Positions 1-4,735 of a stretch of DNA of 6,482 bases are shown here, piece by piece. Numbering within the stretch: the stretch's first letter is position 1; every line of letters starts with the position of its first letter. Below the pieces are notes generated by a model. The model saw only the letters and a program-made list of their open reading frames with translations. It had not been told where the DNA came from and ran no database searches. The stretch is from contig JAEXBL010000046.1 of NCBI GenBank assembly GCA_023394015.1, forward strand, positions 1-6,482. Reading direction: 5' to 3'. This DNA comes from Pseudomonadota bacterium. Its GTDB lineage: Bacteria > Pseudomonadota > Gammaproteobacteria > Burkholderiales > Burkholderiaceae_C. The position numbers were made by a program, and so were the translations under genes.

Positions 1-183
1 CTCGCCGGCCAGGGGGGTGGGCGCGCCCGGGTTTTTGTGCGCGGGGGGCGTCACGCCCCCGGGGGGGCCGCCGGCCGGTGGCGCGGCTTGCTGTGCCTGC
101 GCCACGCCGGCGCCCAGCAGCAGCGCCGGGCTCAGCACGGCCGTCAGTGGAGAGAGCTTGGACTTCCTCTTCAGTGTGATCAT
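1..183 (-). CDS. Exported protein with signal peptide, N-terminal part only (runs off left edge)
   Basis: An open frame on the minus strand begins at ATG 183-181 and stays open to base 1 (61 residues visible). The first 30 residues form a textbook Sec signal peptide: a basic N-region (MITLKRKSK), a hydrophobic core (LTAVLSPALLLGAGVA) and a signal peptidase I site AQA|QQ after residue 30. The mature protein starts with a Pro/Gly/Ala-rich stretch (QQAAPPAGGPPGGVTPP) that looks like a flexible linker. The product is therefore probably periplasmic, outer-membrane or secreted. An in-frame ATG at 195-193 would add four residues (MEYK). I prefer 183 because a GGA lies 7 nt upstream of it and the basic N-region then sits at the terminus, but this ribosome site is weak. 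No functional domain falls inside the window, so I do not name a function. The gene lies downstream of the regulator on the same strand, separated by 152 bp that contain an inverted repeat. Confidence 0.66.
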   Translation of the reverse strand, partial: MITLKRKSKLSPLTAVLSPALLLGAGVAQAQQAAPPAGGPPGGVTPPAHKNPGAPTPLAGE

Positions 184-291
184 TTTGTATTCCATGTCGC
201 CGGGGCGGCCTTGGTGTGTGGGACTGCCCGTCGATGGCCACCTTCAATCTTCCCGGGCAGCCTGATTCTTGAAGTGCTGCCCCCTACCGTC

Positions 292-312
292 CTTGACTTG
301 GTTCAAGTCAAG
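292..312. promoter_or_regulatory. Perfect 9-bp inverted repeat, candidate operator/promoter element
   Basis: CTTGACTTG (292-300) and CAAGTCAAG (304-312) are perfect reverse complements around a 3-nt centre, GTT. The repeat lies between the regulator stop codon (336) and the start of the exported-protein gene (183). Read on the minus strand it contains TTGACT, a good -35-like hexamer, and it is preceded by AAAA. I see no good -10 hexamer at 17-19 bp after it. On the minus strand no T-run follows the dyad, so it is a poor intrinsic terminator for the regulator. On the plus strand TTTT follows, but no plus-strand gene lies upstream within the window. A DNA-binding site controlling the leftward exported-protein gene is the best reading. 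A stem-loop in the mRNA is the alternative. Confidence 0.5.
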
Positions 313-335
313 TTTTCATGGGCTGGAATGCCGCG

Positions 336-875
336 TCAGCGCCCCGCGTGCCGGCTGCCGGCCCGGCCCGCGCGGGGCCGCGTGGCGGGGGCTGCCTGGT
401 GCGGGTCCACCGGCAGCTTGACCTCGGCCTTGACCTCTTTCAGCACGATGGACGAGCGCACGTGCGTGACCCCCGGCAGCTTGAACAGCGTGGCGTGCAG
501 GAACTGCTCGTACTCGGCAATGCCCGGCACCACCACGGTGAGGATGTAGTCGGCCTGGCCGGTGGTGGACAGGCAGCGCACGATTTGCGGCGTGGCGGCC
601 ACGGCGCGCTCGAACTGCTGCACCAGGTCCTCGGTGTGGCGGTCGAGGTTGGTCTCCACCACCACCATCAGGCCCAGGCCGACGCGGGCGCGGTCCACCA
701 GCGCGCTGTAGCCGCGGATCACGCCGGCGGCCTCCATGTCCTTGATGCGCTTCCAGCACGGCGTGCTCGACAGGCCCACGCGCTCGGCGATCTGCTGCAC
801 CGTCTGCCGCGCGTCGCGCTGCAGCTCCTGCAGGATGCGGATGCTGGCGGCGTCAAGATGGATGTTCTCGTTCAT
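336..875 (-). CDS. Lrp/AsnC-family transcriptional regulator
   Basis: This 179-residue protein has the two-domain Lrp/AsnC layout. An N-terminal winged helix-turn-helix covers about residues 7-60 (LDAASIRILQELQRDARQTV, then QQIAERVGLSSTPCWKRIKDMEAAGVI). A C-terminal RAM/AsnC ligand-binding and oligomerisation domain covers about 66-155 and contains the family's G-x-x-D-Y signature at 106-110. The SSTPCWKRIKDME segment is the typical recognition helix of the family. Such proteins form dimers to hexadecamers and usually sense an amino acid. The gene is transcribed divergently from the indolepyruvate oxidoreductase-type gene 112 bp away, which suggests that it controls that gene and itself. A palindrome lies 10-26 bp before its ATG (875), fitting autoregulation. 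No clear Shine-Dalgarno precedes this ATG. The last 20 or so residues (from about 158) are an Arg/Ala/Pro-rich tail beyond the usual length of about 150-160. The family call is secure; the specific effector is inferred. Confidence 0.93.
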   Translation of the reverse strand: MNENIHLDAASIRILQELQRDARQTVQQIAERVGLSSTPCWKRIKDMEAAGVIRGYSALVDRARVGLGLMVVVETNLDRHTEDLVQQFERAVAATPQIVRCLSTTGQADYILTVVVPGIAEYEQFLHATLFKLPGVTHVRSSIVLKEVKAEVKLPVDPHQAAPATRPRAGRAGSRHAGR

Positions 876-884
876 CGTCGGTAC

Positions 885-901
885 GAAGAAAAATTTTCTT
901 C
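885..901. promoter_or_regulatory. Candidate Lrp/AsnC operator (17-bp perfect palindrome)
   Basis: GAAGAAAA (885-892) and TTTTCTTC (894-901) are perfect reverse complements around A893. The central 15 bp (886-900) match the E. coli Lrp consensus YAGHAWATTWTDCTR at 12 of 15 positions by hand; the mismatches are the two outermost bases and the centre. The site is strikingly AT-rich in a very GC-rich genome and starts 10 bp upstream of the regulator's own ATG. It is therefore the best candidate for binding the adjacent Lrp-family protein, repressing the regulator gene and possibly activating or repressing the divergent oxidoreductase gene. Confidence 0.66.
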
Positions 902-914
902 AATGGTAGCCATT
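902..914. promoter_or_regulatory. Secondary short dyad next to the main palindrome
   Basis: AATGG (902-906) and CCATT (910-914) are reverse complements separated by TAG. The dyad directly abuts the 885-901 palindrome, inside the divergent promoter region. It may be an additional protein contact or part of a promoter. Five-base arms can arise by chance, so this is a weak call made mainly on location. Confidence 0.25.
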
Positions 915-926
915 AAGGGCGAAAAC

Positions 927-941
927 AAGAAGCATTTTCAC
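927..941. promoter_or_regulatory. Possible degenerate second Lrp-type site
   Basis: The sequence AAGAAGCATTTTCAC matches the E. coli Lrp consensus at about 9 of 15 positions, keeping an AAGAA left part and a TTTTC right part like the main palindrome. Its centre (934) is 41 bp from the centre of the main site (893), close to four helical turns, so two regulator dimers could bind the same DNA face. Lrp-family operators commonly occur as phased arrays with one strong and one or more weak sites. The match alone would not be convincing. Confidence 0.3.
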
Positions 942-975
942 GGTGCCGTCGATAAGCTAGTTCTGGCAGAACAGC

Positions 976-980
976 AGGAG
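976..980 (+). promoter_or_regulatory. Shine-Dalgarno fixing the oxidoreductase start
   Basis: AGGAG followed by a 7-nt spacer before ATG 988 gives near-ideal spacing. This supports 988 as the start, even though the first 14 residues (Ser/Ala/Pro-rich) lie outside the conserved domain. Confidence 0.8.
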
Positions 981-987
981 ACAAGCC

Positions 988-3900
988 ATGAGCACCGCCC
1001 CCGATTCGCCCGCGCCCGCGCCAGCGCTGCGCCGGGCCGACTACCAGTTGCGCGACCAGCTGTGGGCGCGGCGTGGCCAGGTCTTTCTCACCGGCACGCA
1101 GGCGCTGGTGCGGCTGCCGCTGATGCAGCGCTGGCTGGACGAGGCGGCGGGGCTGGCCACGCGCGGCTTCGTCAGCGGCTACCGCGGCTCGCCGCTGGGC
1201 ATGGTGGACCAGCAGATCTGGAAGGCCGGCCCCGAGTGGTCGCAAGCCGGCCTGCGCTTCGTGCCCGCCATCAACGAGGAACTGGCCGCCACCCAGGTGC
1301 TGGGCACGCAGCGGGTGGAGAGCGACCCCGAGAAGACCTGCGATGCCGTGTTCGCCCTGTGGTACGGCAAGGGCCCCGGCGTGGACCGCGCCGGCGACGC
1401 GATCAAGCACGGCAACGCCTACGGCTCGTCGCCGCGCGGCGGCGTGCTGGTGGTGGCGGGCGACGCCCACGGCTGCGTCCGCTCGTCGATGCCGCCCCCG
1501 AGCGCGCAGCTTTTGCCGGCCTTCCACATGCCCATCGTGGCGCCGGCCAACGTGGCCGCGCACCTGGAGTTCGGTCTGTACGGCTGGGCGCTGTCGCGCT
1601 TTTCGGGCGCGTGGGTGGGACTGACCTCGCTGTCGGAGGTGGTGGAAAGCGGCGCCACCGTCGATCTGGACGCCATCAACGCCCGCGTGGCGGCCTGGCA
1701 GGGCGCCGATGCCGTGCGGGCCACCACCGGCTTCGCGCCGCCCGCGCAAGGCCTGCACTACCGCTGGCCCGATCTGCCGTCGCTGCAGATCGAAGAGCGC
1801 CTGGCGCACAAGCTGCAGGCGGTGGCGGCCTTTGCGGCCATCAATTCCATCGACCGCCAGGTCATCGAATCGTCCCGGGCCACGGTGGGCATCGTCACCT
1901 GCGGCAAGGCCCACGCCGACCTGATGGAGGTGCTGCGGCGGCTGGAGATCAGCCAGCAGATGCTGGCCGATGCCGGCGTGCGCCTGTACAAGCTGGGCCT
2001 GTCGTTCCCCATCGAGACCACGCGCATGGCGGCGTTCGCGCAGGGCCTGAAAGAGATTCTGGTCATCGAGGAAAAAGGCCCGGTGGTCGAGACGCAGCTG
2101 CGCGAGCTGTTCTACAACGCGCCGCCCCACGCGCGCCCCGCCATCCTGGGCAAGCGCGACGCCGCCGGCCGGCCGCTGGTGAGCAACCTGGGCGAGCTGC
2201 GCCCCTCGCGCCTGATCGAGCTGACGGCCGACTGGCTGATCCGCCACTTTCCCGAGCGCTTTGCCGACCGGCGCGAACACGTGCGCGACTTCACGCTCCC
2301 GCAGCTGCTGAGCAACACCTCCGACAGCGTCAAGCGCCTGCCGTACTTCTGCGCCGGCTGCCCGCACAACACCTCGACCCGGGTGCCCGAGGGCTCGACC
2401 GCACGCGCCGGCATCGGCTGCCACTTCATGGCCAACTGGACCGACCGGGACACGGCCGGCCTGATCCAGATGGGCGGCGAGGGCGTGGACTGGGTCTCGC
2501 ACGCCATGTTCACGAAAAAGCCCCACGTGTTCCAGAACCTGGGCGACGGCACCTACTACCACTCGGGCTACCTGGCCATCCGCCAGGCGGTGGCGGCCCA
2601 GGCGCGCATCACCTACAAGATCCTGTTCAACGACGCCGTGGCCATGACCGGCGGCCAGCCGGTGGATGGCGTCATCAGCGTGGATGCCATCGCGCGGCAG
2701 GTGGAAAGCGAGGGCGTGAAGAAGGTGGTGGTGCTGTCGGACGACATCGGCAAGTACGACGGGCTGAAGCACCGCTTTCCGCAGGGCTCCGAATTCTTCG
2801 ACCGCGAGCAGCTCGACCGCGTGCAGCGCGAACTGCGCGAAGTCGACGGCGTGACGGTGCTGATCTACGAGCAGACCTGCGCCGCCGAAAAGCGCCGCCG
2901 GCGCAAGAAGGGCGAGCTGCAAGATCCGGACAAGCGCCTGTTTATCCACGACGCGGTGTGCGAAGGCTGCGGCGACTGCAGCGTGCAGAGCAACTGCGTG
3001 GCCGTGCTGCCGCACGAGACCCCGCTGGGCCGCAAGCGCCGTATCGACCAGACGGCGTGCAACAAGGACTATTCGTGCGCCAAGGGCTTTTGCCCCAGCT
3101 TCGTCGGTGTGCGCGGCGGGCGGCTGCGCAAGAAGCTGGGCGCGCTGTCGGCCGGGCAGATCGGCGCCGGCGGGCAGGACGCCTTCGCCCGCCTGGTGGC
3201 CGGCCTGCCCGAGCCGGCGCCGCACGCCTGGACCGGGCCCTACGACCTGCTGGTCACCGGCGTGGGCGGCACCGGCGTGGTGACGGTGGGCGCGCTGATC
3301 GCCATGGCCGCGCACCTGGAGGGCCACAGCGCCAGCGTGCTCGACTTCATGGGCTTCGCGCAGAAGGGCGGGGCGGTGATGAGCTTCGTGCGCCTGGCCG
3401 ACGTGCCGGGGCGCCTGAACCAGGTGCGCATCGACACCCAGCAGGCCGACGCCGTGCTGGCCTGCGACACCGTGGTGGCCGCCCAGGCCGAGGCGCTGGG
3501 CACGGTGCGCCACGGCCGCACGCGCATCCTGGCCAACCTGCACGAAACGCCGGTGGCCGAATCGCTGAAGAACCCCGACGCCAGCCTGCAGACCGAGGCC
3601 CTGCTGGCCAAGCTGCGCTTTGCCGCCGGCGACGAGCGGGTGGAAACCTTCGACGCGCAGCGCCTGGCCGAGGACTTTCTGGGCGACACCGTCAGCGCCA
3701 ACATCGTCGCCCTGGGCTACGCCTGGCAGCGCGGGCTGGTGCCGGTGGGCCTGGTGGCGCTGCGCCGCGCCATCGAGCTGAACGGCGTGGCCGTGCCGGC
3801 CAACCAGGCCGCCTTGTCGCTGGGGCGCCTGGCCGCGGCCGACCCCGGCGCCTGCGCGGCGCTGCTGGGCGATGCGCTGCGGCCCGCGCCCGCGCACCCC

Positions 3901-4629
3901 GACACGCTGGACGAACTCATCGCCCGCGCCATGAGCCAGCTCACGCAGTACCAGAACGCCGCCTGGGCCGAGCGCTACGCCGCGCTGGTGCGCGAGGTCC
4001 ATGCGCGCGAAGAGGCGGTGGCGCCCGGCAGCGAGCGGCTGACGCGCGCCGTGGCCGCCAGCCTGCGCAAGCTGATGAGCTACAAGGACGAATATGAAGT
4101 GGCGCGCCTGTACGCCGACCCGACCTTCCGCGCCGCGCTCGAGGCGCAGTTCGAGGGCGATCTGGCCTTGAGCTTCTACATGGCGCCGCCGCTGCTCAGC
4201 CGCCCGCGCCACGGCCAGCCGCCGCGCAAGATCGAGCTGGGCGCCTGGCTGCTGCCGGCCATGCGCTGGCTGGCCCGGGGCAAGGTGCTGCGCGGCGGGC
4301 CGTTCGACCCGTTCGGCCGAACCGCCGAGCGGCGCATGGAGCGCGCGCTGATCGCGCAGTACGAGGCCCGCGTGCGTGAGCTGCTGCCGCAGCTCACGGC
4401 GGGCAAGCTGAAGCTGGCCGCCGACATCGCCGCCGTGCCCCTGGCCATGCGCGGCTTTGGCCACGTCAAGCAGGCCAACGTGCTGCTGGCCCGCGTGCGC
4501 GAGGCCGAGCTGCTGCACCGCTTCGACGCCGCGCGCTACCCCGCGCCGCCGCGCCAGCAACCGCAGGCCGGGCAGCTCAAGGGCATTGCCATCACGGCCG
4601 AGACCAGGGCGCCGGTGGCTGCTGAATGA
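988..4629 (+). CDS. Indolepyruvate:ferredoxin oxidoreductase family protein (fused, TPP and Fe-S enzyme)
   Basis: This 1213-residue single polypeptide combines the parts that are separate subunits (IorA/IorB) in archaea. Family members oxidatively decarboxylate indolepyruvate and other aryl-pyruvates to the acyl-CoA, passing electrons to ferredoxin. Domains in order: a pyrimidine-binding thiamine diphosphate half with SGYRGSPLG (63-71) and the NEE glutamates (96-98); a pyrophosphate-binding half with CAGCPH (455-460), GIGCHF (475-480) and the GDG...N TPP/Mg motif (519-521, N548); a ferredoxin-like segment with C658, C661, C664, C670 and a second cysteine group C691, C697, C702; a gamma-type domain beginning with GVGGTG (758-763) and GFAQKGG (789-795); and a C-terminal domain with the LMSYKDEYEVARLY segment (to about 1042), which resembles DUF6537. 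The length fits the proteobacterial fused form (about 1150-1200). The enzyme is probably cytoplasmic and oxygen-sensitive. It is divergent from an Lrp-type regulator, suggesting induction by aromatic amino acids or their keto acids. The exact substrate cannot be read from sequence. Confidence 0.93.
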   Translation: MSTAPDSPAPAPALRRADYQLRDQLWARRGQVFLTGTQALVRLPLMQRWLDEAAGLATRGFVSGYRGSPLGMVDQQIWKAGPEWSQAGLRFVPAINEELAATQVLGTQRVESDPEKTCDAVFALWYGKGPGVDRAGDAIKHGNAYGSSPRGGVLVVAGDAHGCVRSSMPPPSAQLLPAFHMPIVAPANVAAHLEFGLYGWALSRFSGAWVGLTSLSEVVESGATVDLDAINARVAAWQGADAVRATTGFAPPAQGLHYRWPDLPSLQIEERLAHKLQAVAAFAAINSIDRQVIESSRATVGIVTCGKAHADLMEVLRRLEISQQMLADAGVRLYKLGLSFPIETTRMAAFAQGLKEILVIEEKGPVVETQLRELFYNAPPHARPAILGKRDAAGRPLVSNLGELRPSRLIELTADWLIRHFPERFADRREHVRDFTLPQLLSNTSDSVKRLPYFCAGCPHNTSTRVPEGSTARAGIGCHFMANWTDRDTAGLIQMGGEGVDWVSHAMFTKKPHVFQNLGDGTYYHSGYLAIRQAVAAQARITYKILFNDAVAMTGGQPVDGVISVDAIARQVESEGVKKVVVLSDDIGKYDGLKHRFPQGSEFFDREQLDRVQRELREVDGVTVLIYEQTCAAEKRRRRKKGELQDPDKRLFIHDAVCEGCGDCSVQSNCVAVLPHETPLGRKRRIDQTACNKDYSCAKGFCPSFVGVRGGRLRKKLGALSAGQIGAGGQDAFARLVAGLPEPAPHAWTGPYDLLVTGVGGTGVVTVGALIAMAAHLEGHSASVLDFMGFAQKGGAVMSFVRLADVPGRLNQVRIDTQQADAVLACDTVVAAQAEALGTVRHGRTRILANLHETPVAESLKNPDASLQTEALLAKLRFAAGDERVETFDAQRLAEDFLGDTVSANIVALGYAWQRGLVPVGLVALRRAIELNGVAVPANQAALSLGRLAAADPGACAALLGDALRPAPAHPDTLDELIARAMSQLTQYQNAAWAERYAALVREVHAREEAVAPGSERLTRAVAASLRKLMSYKDEYEVARLYADPTFRAALEAQFEGDLALSFYMAPPLLSRPRHGQPPRKIELGAWLLPAMRWLARGKVLRGGPFDPFGRTAERRMERALIAQYEARVRELLPQLTAGKLKLAADIAAVPLAMRGFGHVKQANVLLARVREAELLHRFDAARYPAPPRQQPQAGQLKGIAITAETRAPVAAE

Positions 4630-4640
4630 GCCGCTGATCA

Positions 4641-4660
4641 CGCCCGTTCGGCGGGCGCTT
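4641..4660 (+). terminator. Candidate intrinsic terminator of the oxidoreductase gene
   Basis: A 6-bp GC stem (CGCCCG 4641-4646 with CGGGCG 4652-4657) and a 5-nt loop lie 12 nt after the stop codon and are followed by CTTT. The position and GC stem are right, but the T-tract is short, so termination may be partial. This could allow some transcript to extend antisense into the convergent gene. Confidence 0.55.
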
Positions 4661-4680
4661 TGACTTGAAAGCTGCAGTCG

Positions 4681-4713
4681 AAAAAAGCGGGTGGGCCCGA
4701 AGGCCGCACCCGC
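4681..4713 (-). terminator. Strong intrinsic terminator of the ttrA-like gene
   Basis: Read on the minus strand, a 7-bp GC stem (4713-4707 with 4693-4687) encloses an inner GGCC/GGCC stem with a 4-nt loop and one bulged base. A clean run of six T follows (A4686-4681 on the plus strand). It starts 22 bp after the stop codon of the leftward molybdoenzyme gene. Stem strength and the T6 tail make this a convincing Rho-independent terminator, and they imply that this gene is the last of its transcription unit. Confidence 0.85.
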
Positions 4714-4735
4714 CTGTGGTGGCCGCTGGTGGTGA

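Noticed and set aside
292..316. Inverted repeat plus TTTT as an intrinsic terminator
   Set aside because: The T-run is on the plus strand, where no gene lies upstream. In the regulator's direction the dyad is followed by GGACGG, not a T-tract.
935..963. TTTTCA (935-940) and TAGTTC (958-963), 17 bp apart, as a sigma-70 promoter for the oxidoreductase gene
   Set aside because: Spacing is right, but the -10 match is only about 2 of 6. It is too weak to call without transcription start data.
318..4097. A 1259-codon plus-strand open frame overlapping the regulator and most of the oxidoreductase
   Set aside because: It crosses the antisense of the regulator and then a wrong frame of the oxidoreductase gene. 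It has no recognisable domain and no ribosome site, and its Arg/Ala/Gly repeats reflect codon bias.
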